Shown piece after piece: positions 33,104-40,943 of a stretch of 64,000 nt of DNA; the first letter of the stretch is position 1, and every line of letters starts with the position of its first letter. The notes beneath the pieces were generated by a model. That model searched no databases. It saw only the letters and a list, made by a program, of their open reading frames with translations, and was not told the origin of the DNA. The stretch comes from JAHBVH01 sp034432375 (lineage in GTDB: Bacteria > Chloroflexota > Anaerolineae > Caldilineales > Caldilineaceae): the NCBI GenBank assembly GCA_034432375.1, contig DAOUCA010000107.1, positions 109,566-173,565 of the forward strand, in the 5' to 3' direction. The position numbers were made by a program, and so were the translations under genes.

Positions 33104-34024
33104 ATGATATCAACCACCCAACCACCCGCCACCCAATTACCCGCGACCTTTGCCTTTAGCCAGTCGAGCTTGCAGGCCTATGAGGATTGCGCGCGGCGCT
33201 TCTGGCTGGCCTATGCCCAGCAGCTGCCCTGGCCCGCGGTCGAAGCGGCACCGGTCCAAGAGTATGAACGGCTCATGCGCTTGGGCTCCACCTTTCACCT
33301 GCTCGTCCAGCGCGCCGAAATCGGCATTGATCCTACACAACTGGCCGTTGACTTGGAAGATCCACTCGATGGCTGGTTTGACGCCTATCGACGCAGTCGC
33401 CCTGCCAATCTGCCGACGGAATTTGTCGAGATCGAACATGTGCTGAGTATCCCCTTTGATCCTACTCCCCCCCAAAAACTGGGGGAGGGCCGGGGTGGGG
33501 GTTACCGTTTGGCGGCAAAGTATGATCTCATTGCCGGTGAAAAAGATGGACGTGTAATCATCATTGACTGGAAGACGACCCGTCGCCGTACCGAGCCAGG
33601 GATCTTGCGCCGCCGCTTGCAGACGATTGTCTATCCCTATGTGCTGGTGGAGGCAAGCAAGGGGCTGCCGTGGGGTCCCGTTCAACCGGAACAGGTGGAG
33701 ATGCGCTATTGGTTCACCGCCGCACCTGATCAGCCTGTCACCTTCCGCTATGATAGCGCCCAACATGCCGCCAATCACGAACGGCTCCAACAGTTATTGA
33801 GCGAAATTCTCGCTGGCAAAACCGAGGCTGACTTCCCCAAAGTGCCCGACACCGAGATTAACCGTAAACGCTACTGTAGCTATTGCATCTACCGCAGCCG
33901 CTGCAACCGCGGCATCGCCGCCGGTGATCTCGAGGCACTGACCGACACCGAAGAATTTTTTGCCGTGGATGTTGAGTCTGCGTTAGAATTCACCTTGGCA
34001 GAAGTCGATGAGTTAGCTTTTTGA
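33104..34024 (+). CDS. PD-(D/E)XK nuclease family protein (RecB/Cas4-like)
   Basis: The protein of about 306 residues has the RecB-type nuclease core: SQSSLQAYEDCARRFWLAY at the start, GSTFHLLVQ, AKYDLIAG and VIIIDWKTTRRR (catalytic Asp, Asp and Lys), a QTIVYPYVL helix and a C-terminal cysteine cluster CSYCIYRSRCNRG that may hold an iron-sulfur centre. It is a single-strand-type DNA nuclease by family. A G-rich repeat (33461-33501) is read through in frame. The ATG at 33104 is preferred to one at 33065, which would add a doubtful leader; neither has a clear ribosome site. No cas genes are nearby. Confidence 0.82.
   Translation: MISTTQPPATQLPATFAFSQSSLQAYEDCARRFWLAYAQQLPWPAVEAAPVQEYERLMRLGSTFHLLVQRAEIGIDPTQLAVDLEDPLDGWFDAYRRSRPANLPTEFVEIEHVLSIPFDPTPPQKLGEGRGGGYRLAAKYDLIAGEKDGRVIIIDWKTTRRRTEPGILRRRLQTIVYPYVLVEASKGLPWGPVQPEQVEMRYWFTAAPDQPVTFRYDSAQHAANHERLQQLLSEILAGKTEADFPKVPDTEINRKRYCSYCIYRSRCNRGIAAGDLEALTDTEEFFAVDVESALEFTLAEVDELAF
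33461..33501. repeat. G-rich palindromic repeat inside a coding sequence
   Basis: CCCCCCAAAAACTGGGGGAGGG and CCGGGGTGGGGG form a typical interspersed G/C-tract repeat. It adds a proline/glycine-rich loop (about residues 119-132) to the PD-(D/E)XK nuclease without breaking the frame. Confidence 0.6.
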
Positions 34025-34037
34025 TTCGGAGGGAACT

Positions 34038-34322
34038 ATGACACTGACGGTTACACTAGATTTATCAACAACTGAAGAGCAAGAGTTAAGGCAAGGGATT
34101 GCCGACCATAACTCAGAAATTGTTCGCCGGCTTCTGTTAGGGGCGTTAGAACCAGCCGTGACCGACCTGTTATCGTATTCTATCGAAAGTACAAACGACC
34201 AGCGATGGCAGGAACTTACAGCACAGATGCACAAGATTGTCGCAGCAGCGCTTCCCAAGGACTTTGAAGGGCTATTAGACTATGCCATAAGTCGTGAGGG
34301 GATTTATGCCGAGCATCCATAA
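34038..34322 (+). CDS. Putative antitoxin of a VapBC-like module
   Basis: This 94-residue protein begins with a short beta strand (LTVTLDLS) and then helices, a pattern seen in small antitoxins. It has no clear HTH or AbrB motif. GGAGGG lies before the ATG, 13 bases after the nuclease gene. Its end overlaps the start of the PIN-domain toxin gene by 17 bases, so it is the probable cognate antitoxin. This is assigned from context. Confidence 0.6.
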   Translation: MTLTVTLDLSTTEEQELRQGIADHNSEIVRRLLLGALEPAVTDLLSYSIESTNDQRWQELTAQMHKIVAAALPKDFEGLLDYAISREGIYAEHP

Positions 34323-34767
34323 TCAGTGTCTACTCCTCGACACCAACGTCATTCTACGCTACGCTGATAGCAACCATGCACCCAACCCAGTGGCAAGTCA
34401 AGCAATTGAGACGCTCCGCAAAGCGGATAATCTGTTTCAGATTGCACCGCAGAATTGTATTGAGTTCTGGAATGTCGCGACTCGCCCGTTGGCGCGTAAT
34501 GGGTTTGGCATGGCACCAGAACAGGCGGATAAACTACTTCGTGTTATTGAAAATCTATTTCCGTTATTATCAGACACCGCTACGATTTATACCGAATGGC
34601 GTCAACTTGTAACATCAGTCGGTGTTTCTGGCATTCAAGTTCATGATGCACGTTTGGTAGCGATTATGCGCGTTAACAATATTTCGCACATCCTCACATT
34701 TAACACCAAAGATTTTGCACGCTATGGTCCTCACGGAATTACAGCCATTGATCCCTCTCAGATTTAG
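34306..34767 (+). CDS. PIN-domain toxin (VapC-like ribonuclease)
   Basis: The 153-residue protein has the four acidic positions of PIN-domain RNases: LLLDTNVILRY (Asp), NCIEFWNVA (Glu), VHDARLVAIM (Asp) and FNTKDF (Asp). VapC toxins cut tRNA or rRNA and are held inactive by the partner antitoxin. I start at the ATG at 34306, which has GAGGGG just upstream, over the GTG at 34294. It overlaps the presumed antitoxin and lies 12 bases before the recJ start. Confidence 0.8.
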   Translation: MPSIHNQCLLLDTNVILRYADSNHAPNPVASQAIETLRKADNLFQIAPQNCIEFWNVATRPLARNGFGMAPEQADKLLRVIENLFPLLSDTATIYTEWRQLVTSVGVSGIQVHDARLVAIMRVNNISHILTFNTKDFARYGPHGITAIDPSQI

Positions 34768-34779
34768 GAGATGGGATCA

Positions 34780-37257
34780 ATGAAACAATCCTGGACGCTC
34801 CTTCCCCAAACCATACCCACACCCGAACTCGTCACCTATGTCGGTGGCCATCCGCTGATTGCCCAACTGTTGGCCCAACGGGGCTTTGACACGCCGGAAA
34901 AGGCGCAATCCTTTCTCTATTCCAACTACTACGCGCCCGCCCCACCCAGCGCGCTCTTTGGTGTACCCGAGGCGGCCAAGCTGCTCCACGACGCGATTGA
35001 AGCCGGCCAGAATCTTTTTGTTTGGGGTGACTTTGACGTAGACGGCCAGACGAGTACCTCGCTGCTCGTCGCTGCGCTGCGTAAATTGGCCGGCGATGAA
35101 CGGGTGCGCTTCCACGTGCCCAACCGTTTTAGCGAAGGGCATGGCATCCGCGTCGAGACGTTGCAAGAGAAGCTCGTCGACCCCACCTTCCCCATCCATC
35201 TGCTCCTCACCTGTGACACCGGCATCGCCGAAGCCGATGGCGTGACGTTGGCCAAGCAGCAGGGCCTGACCGTCATCGTCACCGATCATCATGATCTCAC
35301 GCCCGAGTTTGAAGCACTGGATCCATTGAATGACCAGTTGTGGGGGCTGTCCCTCGCCTCCCGGCGGCTGAGCTTGTCGAAGCCAGAAGGGGAGGGCTTC
35401 GACAAGCTCAGCCTGCGTTCGGCTGCCTCCGTCCGCTATGCCGATGCGATTGTCAATCCCAAATTCCAGCCAGCGGATGATCCGCTCCGTACCTTGCCTG
35501 GCGTCGGCGTGGCCTATAAGTTGATCCAGCAGCTTTATCGCCTGTGTGGCTGTGGCGGTGATGAGGTCGAGTTGCTCGATCTGGTGGCGCTGGGGATTGT
35601 GGCCGATGTGGCCGAGCAGGTGAACGATGCGCGCTATCTGTTGCAATTGGGGCTCGATAAGTTGCGCAACACCAAACGCATTGGGCTGCGCGTGTTGATG
35701 GAAGTGGCGCGTATCAACCCCGAGACGGTCGACGCCGACAGCATTGGCTTTCAACTCGGACCACGCATGAATGCGCTGGGGCGGCTGGAAGATGCCACTG
35801 TCGCCGTCGAATTGCTGACGACGCGCGATATCATCCGCGCCAACCAACTGGCTAGTCGCATGGAGCGGCTCAATCAGGAGCGCCGCGTCCTCACCAGCCA
35901 GATCACCGCGGCGGCGATGGATCTGATCGACCGTGAGCCCAAACTGCTCGACTACAACGGCCTCGTGCTCGCCCACCCCAACTGGCACGCCGGCATTGTC
36001 GGCATTGTCGCTTCGCGGTTGGTCGAAGAATATGGCAAGCCAACGGTCCTGCTGCTGACGCCGCCTGGCAGCCCCGCGCGCGGCAGCGCGCGCAGCATTA
36101 CGGGTGTGGATATTGGCGGCTCAATTGCGGCATGTAGTCACCTGCTGCTCCATCATGGCGGTCACCCCGGTGCGGCGGGCTTGGCATTGCTGCCTGAAAA
36201 CATTGATCTCTTCCGCCGCGAGCTCGACCGTCAGATCGAGTTGCACCGCGATGAGAGCGTGCCCACGGGCCTCTCGATCGATGCCGAAGCGCCGCTCAAT
36301 CAGGTCACGCTGAACCTAGCCGAAGAGTTGCAACGGCTGGCTCCCTTTGGCAACGGCAATCCGACGCCGCGCTTTATGAGCCGCAATCTCACCGTGCTCG
36401 AAGATCGGCGCATTGGTCGCGAGGGAACCCATCGTCGCCTCACGGTGCAGCATGTTGATGGCAGCCGCGCACCGGTGATTTGGTTCAATGGGGCCGACGT
36501 CGAGATCCCTGCCGGGCCGATTGACCTCGTCTATACGGTCGGTGTTAATGAATACCGGGGCGAGCGAACGCTACAACTGAGCTTTGTGGCGCTGCGTGCG
36601 GCTGAAGAGGTGACCAAAGCGCCGCTTCCCGGCGATGCACCACGTTGGGGGGTCGAAGATCGGCGCAATCAGCCGATTCAACGCGATGCGCTGCCCAAAT
36701 CCGAAGAGGCCTTTTGGTATGTAGAGGGGACAAACCTAGCCGAGGGCATTGCGTATACCCCGCGCATGTACGCGGCCACTGTTAAAAAAGCGCAATCCCT
36801 TGTTCTCTGGAGCATTCCGCCATCGACCGAATTGTTGCAGTGGCTCGTTGAAACAACCGCACCCACGGTGATCTATCTCTGTGGGCAGCGCACCACCGAC
36901 GACACCCTGCCTGGCGTCCTGCGCAGCGTCGCCGGCATGTGTAAATATGCGCTGCAACGGGATGGGCTGCTGCAAATCAATCGCATGGCCGCCCGCCTGG
37001 GCATGACCGAATCGGTCATCCGCCACAGCCTGCTCTGGCTGGAGAGCCGCGGGCAGATTCAGTTGGCGGAGTGGGACCCCGCGGGAACGCCGGTAGACAC
37101 GGTGCGGATTGCGCCGGGCAGTGGCCAACCAAAAGCTGAGCCTGCTGAAGGCGATAGCAGCAAGGTCCTGCAAGCCGAATTGGATGAGCAGTTGGCGGAA
37201 GTGCGGGCATATCGGCGATTTTTCTTGCGGGCAAAAGTGCGTGAACTGGGGCTGTAG
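34780..37257 (+). CDS. recJ: Single-stranded-DNA exonuclease RecJ with long C-terminal extension
   Basis: The 825-residue protein has the DHH-family motifs VWGDFDVDGQTS (Asp84, Asp86, Asp88), LTCDTGIAEAD, VTDHHDL (Asp159-His160-His161) and the DHHA1 motif GGHPGAAGLALL. An OB-like region follows (YTVGVNEYRGERTLQLSFVAL). The last 220 residues resemble the extra C-terminal domain of Firmicutes-type RecJ. RecJ chews 5' single strands in recombination and repair. An in-frame insert (about residues 190-215), missing from other RecJ proteins I recall, is coded by a palindromic repeat. AGGAG precedes the ATG at 34780; the ATG at 34771 is too close to it. Confidence 0.9.
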   Translation: MKQSWTLLPQTIPTPELVTYVGGHPLIAQLLAQRGFDTPEKAQSFLYSNYYAPAPPSALFGVPEAAKLLHDAIEAGQNLFVWGDFDVDGQTSTSLLVAALRKLAGDERVRFHVPNRFSEGHGIRVETLQEKLVDPTFPIHLLLTCDTGIAEADGVTLAKQQGLTVIVTDHHDLTPEFEALDPLNDQLWGLSLASRRLSLSKPEGEGFDKLSLRSAASVRYADAIVNPKFQPADDPLRTLPGVGVAYKLIQQLYRLCGCGGDEVELLDLVALGIVADVAEQVNDARYLLQLGLDKLRNTKRIGLRVLMEVARINPETVDADSIGFQLGPRMNALGRLEDATVAVELLTTRDIIRANQLASRMERLNQERRVLTSQITAAAMDLIDREPKLLDYNGLVLAHPNWHAGIVGIVASRLVEEYGKPTVLLLTPPGSPARGSARSITGVDIGGSIAACSHLLLHHGGHPGAAGLALLPENIDLFRRELDRQIELHRDESVPTGLSIDAEAPLNQVTLNLAEELQRLAPFGNGNPTPRFMSRNLTVLEDRRIGREGTHRRLTVQHVDGSRAPVIWFNGADVEIPAGPIDLVYTVGVNEYRGERTLQLSFVALRAAEEVTKAPLPGDAPRWGVEDRRNQPIQRDALPKSEEAFWYVEGTNLAEGIAYTPRMYAATVKKAQSLVLWSIPPSTELLQWLVETTAPTVIYLCGQRTTDDTLPGVLRSVAGMCKYALQRDGLLQINRMAARLGMTESVIRHSLLWLESRGQIQLAEWDPAGTPVDTVRIAPGSGQPKAEPAEGDSSKVLQAELDEQLAEVRAYRRFFLRAKVRELGL
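35366..35413. repeat. GGCTGAGCTTGTCGAAGCC palindromic repeat inside recJ
   Basis: A perfect 19-base arm and its complement (35395-35413) are read through in frame as RLSLSKPEGEGFDKLSLR. The same repeat occurs intergenically at 37321-37375, so it is mobile or at least dispersed. Confidence 0.85.
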
Positions 37258-37320
37258 CAACGCCCAAACGGCAATAGATTCAGCCATTGCCCGACAGACG
37301 CACCAAAAAGTCGGATAAAC

Positions 37321-37375
37321 GGAGGCTGAGCTTGTCGAAGCCGAAGCGACTCTGGCTTCGACAAGCTCAGCCTCC
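37321..37375. repeat. GAGCTTGTCGAAGCC palindrome (22-bp perfect arms)
   Basis: The left arm ends GAGCTTGTCGAAGCC and its exact complement lies 11 bases further on. It is between recJ and trpF, both of whose transcripts point into it, and could act as a terminator as well as being a repeat copy. Confidence 0.85.
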
Positions 37376-37388
37376 GCTCTTGTACCTG

Positions 37389-37477
37389 CTTATAGACGAA
37401 TCATTTAGAAGTCATACAGATTACGCTGGCTTTTACCCGAGAGAAGCTGTATGACTTTTAAGGATTTTATCTATTAG
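37389..37477. repeat. 89-bp repeat element, copy 1
   Basis: It starts CTTATAGACGAATCATT and ends GGATTTTATCTATTAG. Inside, AGTCATACAG and CTGTATGACT are complementary, and the outer 31 bases form imperfect terminal inverted repeats. An element of the same length with about three differences lies at 56194-56282. It ends right beside the trpF stop. Confidence 0.85.
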
Positions 37478-37481
37478 TTGC

Positions 37482-38141
37482 TTAACGCGCTACATGCGAT
37501 GCTTTGAGCGCTTGCGCAACAAATTCACGCACCTTGGCGTGATCCTTGCGCCCCGGTTCTGCTTCTACCCCACTGGCCACATCGACCCCCCACGGTTGCA
37601 CCACCGCAATCGCCTGCGCCACATTTCCCGGCGTCAGGCCACCAGCCAAAAGAAGGCCAGGATACTGTTGCGCTAGATGGGCAGCCGTATGCCAATCGGC
37701 ACGCTTGCCTGTGCCACCATAGGCATTGGGATCATAGGCATCGAGCATCCAGCGCAAGCCATTGATGGTGCTGCGTTCCGCAAAGGTTGCGGCTTGGATC
37801 GCCGCGGCATCGCCGTCGGCGGGGCGCAGCGCTTTGTAGCAGCGCCCGTTGAGACTTGTGAACCACGCCGCGGTTTCGTCGCCATGGAGCTGGACATAGT
37901 CGAGGCCGGTCTGTGCGATAATGGCAGTAATGCGCGCCGCCGGTTCGTTGACAAAGACGCCGACCGTTCTGATGGCAGGGTTGACGGCGCGCACCGCCGG
38001 GAGTATCGCGGCGACCGTCTCCGGCGTCACATGGCGCGGTGACTTGGCGAAGAGGATAAAGCCGAGCAGGTCGGCACCGGCTTCGGTGGCGACGAGCGCG
38101 TCTGTGAGGTTGGTGAGGCCGCAGATTTTGATCCTGGTCAC
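37482..38141 (-). CDS. trpF: Phosphoribosylanthranilate isomerase
   Basis: The 219-residue TIM-barrel protein has the family motifs IKICGLTNLTDAL (catalytic cysteine Cys7), LLGFILFAKSPRHV, VGVFVN, VQLHGDE, the catalytic aspartate in LDAYDPNAYGGTGKRADW, LAGGLTPGNVAQAI and GVDVASGVEAEPGRKDHAKV. It converts phosphoribosylanthranilate to CdRP in tryptophan synthesis. The other trp genes are not in the window. A palindromic element sits at its 3' end. The start is the ATG at 38141. Confidence 0.93.
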   Translation of the reverse strand: MTRIKICGLTNLTDALVATEAGADLLGFILFAKSPRHVTPETVAAILPAVRAVNPAIRTVGVFVNEPAARITAIIAQTGLDYVQLHGDETAAWFTSLNGRCYKALRPADGDAAAIQAATFAERSTINGLRWMLDAYDPNAYGGTGKRADWHTAAHLAQQYPGLLLAGGLTPGNVAQAIAVVQPWGVDVASGVEAEPGRKDHAKVREFVAQALKASHVAR

Positions 38142-38160
38142 TTGAATTCTTCCTCTACCT

Positions 38161-38460
38161 TTACGCCATGACTGCTACTTCGCGTTCTAGTCGTTCGCCG
38201 AGCGCATCTTCTGCCACATCCAAATCGAAGTCCATCTGTAAACCCAACCAAAATTGCGGTGACATCTGAAAGTAACGCGCCAATCGCAACGCGGTATCAG
38301 CCGTAACCCGCCGCTTACCATGGACAATTTCATTGATGCGCCTTGCCGGGACGCGGATTGCCAGAGCAAGCTGATTTTGGCTCAAAGCCATTGGTCGGAG
38401 GAATTCCTCCAGCAACACTTCACCTGGATGAACTGGTGCTAACTTTTCTATTGTATCCAT
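38161..38460 (-). CDS. higA: HigA-family antitoxin (XRE-type HTH)
   Basis: The 99-residue protein shows the addiction-module antidote pattern VHPGEVLLEEFLRPMALSQNQLALAIRVPARRINEIVHGKRRVTADTALRLARYF, a helix-turn-helix that binds its own promoter. LQMDFDLDVAEDAL is the usual tail. It follows the HigB-like toxin gene by eight bases, the normal toxin-first order for this family, so it should repress the pair and neutralise the toxin. Confidence 0.88.
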   Translation of the reverse strand: MDTIEKLAPVHPGEVLLEEFLRPMALSQNQLALAIRVPARRINEIVHGKRRVTADTALRLARYFQMSPQFWLGLQMDFDLDVAEDALGERLEREVAVMA

Positions 38461-38468
38461 CTATCACC

Positions 38469-38750
38469 TCAATGATAATCGACAATCTCGACATTCAACG
38501 CATCACCTTCGATCCAATCAAAACAGATCCGCCATTGGTCGTTGATCCGAATACTATACTGCCCTCCGCGATCTCCTGATAGACGTTCAAGGCGATTTGC
38601 TGGTGGAACGCGCAAATCCTGCAACGTCTGCGCTCGATTAAGCATTCGCAATTTGCGTAACGCCACCTGTTGAATGTTGGGTGGTAACCTGCGTGATCGC
38701 TGACGATGAAAGATCTTTTCCGCTTCTTGATCTTTGAAGGATTGTATCAT
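38469..38750 (-). CDS. higB: HigB/RelE-family toxin
   Basis: The 93-residue basic protein matches HigB-type mRNA interferases: MIQSFKDQEAEKIFHRQ at the start, LQDLRVPPANRLERLSGDRGGQYSIRINDQWRICF and the last strand DALNVEIVDYH. These cleave mRNA on the ribosome. The ATG at 38750 is preferred to a GTG at 38756. The cognate antitoxin follows directly. Confidence 0.87.
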   Translation of the reverse strand: MIQSFKDQEAEKIFHRQRSRRLPPNIQQVALRKLRMLNRAQTLQDLRVPPANRLERLSGDRGGQYSIRINDQWRICFDWIEGDALNVEIVDYH

Positions 38751-38808
38751 CGCCACAGTGTATAACGCAGAGCGTTAAACGTCAAGTGGGTGGAGAATTG
38801 AAAAAGGA

Positions 38809-40134
38809 TCACCCAATCTCCACTACCCTTCTTTCTTCCATCGCCCGATCCGCCCGAAAGCCAATTAGGTGTCCATTAACCGAATCGGCCAGCGTCGTCG
38901 TCGCAATCGAGGGCGCTTCGCCATTGATCAGCCGTACGAAATCGGCCATCAGCCGCAGATCGCCGCCACCGTGGCCACCGAACGCGCCGGTCATGTCACC
39001 CGTTATATTTTTGGCAATCGTTAGGTCAACTACCTCTTCGCTATACTCGTGCCCCGCCCTTGGGTCGATGTGACGGATGACAAAGCGGCTATCCTCCAAA
39101 TTGCCCTGGATCTCGCCGGTCGTGCCGATGAGGTGAATCGACCGTGATGGCTTGGCCGCGCCGCCGACCATGTTGAGGGTGGCCGTCGCGCCGTCGGCAA
39201 ATTCGATGGCGACCGATTGGTGGTCGACCACGTCGTTGTCACAGCGCCAGACGCAGCGTCCATAGGGGTTTTCGTCTTTGAGCCAGGTGATCTTTTCATC
39301 GAGAGTTAACTCGGTGTAATGTTTTTTGGGCGCATTGGCTTGTTCTTCCTGCTGCAACGCATCCCAGACGTAGAAGGCCCAACGGTCGGGGTGGTCGATG
39401 TAATGTTTACGCGCCGAGTAGAGGCAATCGGCTTCGATGGGGCAATCAACAAGGCAACGATGACCGGCACCGGTGGGCATCCGTTCGGGGCGAAATTGCA
39501 TGTTGCTGCCCACGCTGGCGACACGTACCGGTTGTACGCCACTCTTCATCCATGCAATCAGATCGAGATCGTGGCAACACTTGGCCATGAGCATTGGCGA
39601 GAAGCACTTGGCTTTGTTGTTCCATTTGCCGCGCACAAAGCCGACTGCCATGTGGTGATAGGAGACATGTTCAACCGCCTGCACATTGATGAGTTCACCG
39701 ATGATACCGTCGATCACTTTTTGGCGGATCGCGGTATAAAAGGGGGCAAAGCGCAGGACATGACAGATGGCGACCGTGCGCTTGTGCTCCTCGGCGGCGC
39801 GCACCAATTGCCACATCTGCTCTTCGCTCACGGCAAAGGGTTTTTCGAGCAACATGTCATAGCCGGCCGCGAGCAGCGGCAGCGCCGTGGCGACATGCTG
39901 GTGATCCATCGTGCCGTTGATCACAAAATCGGCGAATTTGGGTTGCGCTGCCAACTCCTCCGCGGAAGAGAAGCAGCGGTCGTCGGGCAGATCATAAAGG
40001 TCGGCAACCAGCTTGCGCCGTTCGGCTATCGGGTCGGCGACGGCAACGATCTGGACCTCGTCCGGGTGGTGTTGGGCATAAGAGGCGTAGGTCAAGGCGC
40101 GGTGACCGGCACCGACGATAATTCCTTTTCGCAT
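38809..40134 (-). CDS. Gfo/Idh/MocA-family oxidoreductase
   Basis: The 441-residue protein begins with a Rossmann motif (GIIVGAGHRALTYASYAQ), has the conserved LLEKPFAVSEEQ lysine-proline motif and CHVLRFAPFY, and ends in the alpha/beta dimer domain. A cysteine-rich stretch (CLVDCPIEADCLYSAR) and WRCDNDVVDHQSVAIEFADG are typical of a subgroup acting on sugars or sugar-like compounds with NAD(H). The start at 40134 has TAGGAACC upstream, and the longer frame to 40278 is unsupported. Its substrate is unknown. It stands alone, with toxin-antitoxin genes on one side. Confidence 0.85.
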   Translation of the reverse strand: MRKGIIVGAGHRALTYASYAQHHPDEVQIVAVADPIAERRKLVADLYDLPDDRCFSSAEELAAQPKFADFVINGTMDHQHVATALPLLAAGYDMLLEKPFAVSEEQMWQLVRAAEEHKRTVAICHVLRFAPFYTAIRQKVIDGIIGELINVQAVEHVSYHHMAVGFVRGKWNNKAKCFSPMLMAKCCHDLDLIAWMKSGVQPVRVASVGSNMQFRPERMPTGAGHRCLVDCPIEADCLYSARKHYIDHPDRWAFYVWDALQQEEQANAPKKHYTELTLDEKITWLKDENPYGRCVWRCDNDVVDHQSVAIEFADGATATLNMVGGAAKPSRSIHLIGTTGEIQGNLEDSRFVIRHIDPRAGHEYSEEVVDLTIAKNITGDMTGAFGGHGGGDLRLMADFVRLINGEAPSIATTTLADSVNGHLIGFRADRAMEERRVVEIG

Positions 40135-40182
40135 AAAATGGTTCCTAATTCGGTGGTTACAAGACAAGTAAGAAATATATTC

Positions 40183-40208
40183 TCGCAAAGGTGCAAAGCG
40201 CGCAAAGG
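40183..40208. repeat. CGCAAAGG repeat, half copy
   Basis: TCGCAAAGGTGCAAAGCGCGCAAAGG resembles one arm of the palindrome at 46319-46385. It sits between two leftward genes. Confidence 0.5.
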
Positions 40209-40210
40209 TG

Positions 40211-40777
40211 CTATGGCTGGTACTCATCGCCTGTGCGCTGCCAGTCACTTTTGTCGATTCGATAGCGGAGTGACTCAACCGTTGTATCGGTGCGGTCGTC
40301 CTGCCAAGTGTAGCGCGCGACCAAGGCCATGCCTACTTTTGCCATCACGCGTGCCGAGGCGGGATTGGCAACCTCACACTCGCCGAAGACGCGCTGTGCC
40401 GTGGTTGTGTTGAAGATGAAATCGAGCATACCGGCGAGCGCTTCGGTCATATAGCCGTGGCCCCAAAATTCTCGACGCAACGCATAACCAAAGTCGATGT
40501 CGCCCCGCTCGTCATGTGGGTTGCTGGGCGGACCAAAGCCGAGCCAACCGATCGCCTCGCCCGACGCTAAAAGGGTAACCGCACAGTTATGGGCAATCCG
40601 TTGCGGAATGTTGTTGTGATGAATGCAGCCGGCTAGCCATTCCCGGCTCTCTGCCAGGCTTGTCACGCCAAAGTCGGTGTAACGCGTGACGAATGGATCG
40701 GATTGATAGGCGTGCATGGCATCGAGATCATCCCAACGGAGATCGCGGATCAATAGTCGCGCTGTTTGATAGTCCAT
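40211..40777 (-). CDS. GNAT-family N-acetyltransferase (RimJ/RimL type)
   Basis: This 188-residue protein has the pattern of the ribosomal-protein-type acetyltransferases: TARLLIRDLRWDDLDAMHAY at the start, FGYALRREFWGHGYMTEAL (acetyl-CoA loop) and GECEVANPASARVMAKVG at the C-terminal half. It transfers acetyl from acetyl-CoA to an amine, but the target (protein N-terminus, antibiotic or metabolite) is not clear. A short repeat follows its 3' end. Confidence 0.87.
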   Translation of the reverse strand: MDYQTARLLIRDLRWDDLDAMHAYQSDPFVTRYTDFGVTSLAESREWLAGCIHHNNIPQRIAHNCAVTLLASGEAIGWLGFGPPSNPHDERGDIDFGYALRREFWGHGYMTEALAGMLDFIFNTTTAQRVFGECEVANPASARVMAKVGMALVARYTWQDDRTDTTVESLRYRIDKSDWQRTGDEYQP

Positions 40778-40943
40778 CGGTTTGCCTTACTGGTCGACAA
40801 AAACAGTTCGTCTGATGACCAAATAGTGTGCGTGTGAAAAGTGTGGTTGCGTTGCGCGATGGCATCAAGTACAATCGCTTACACAACGCACAACACCCCA
40901 ATCATAGCGACGAACGCCAAGATCGCCAAACGAAAGGAATCTC

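Noticed and set aside
33104..34024. Cas4 gene
   Set aside because: The nuclease has RecB/Cas4-type motifs, but no CRISPR array or other cas gene is present, so only the family-level name is justified.
34777..35988. 403-residue open frame on the minus strand
   Set aside because: It lies wholly inside recJ on the other strand, has shadow-type composition and no recognisable motif.
39319..40413. 364-residue open frame on the plus strand
   Set aside because: It is antisense to the Gfo/Idh/MocA gene and runs into the acetyltransferase gene; no protein family is suggested.
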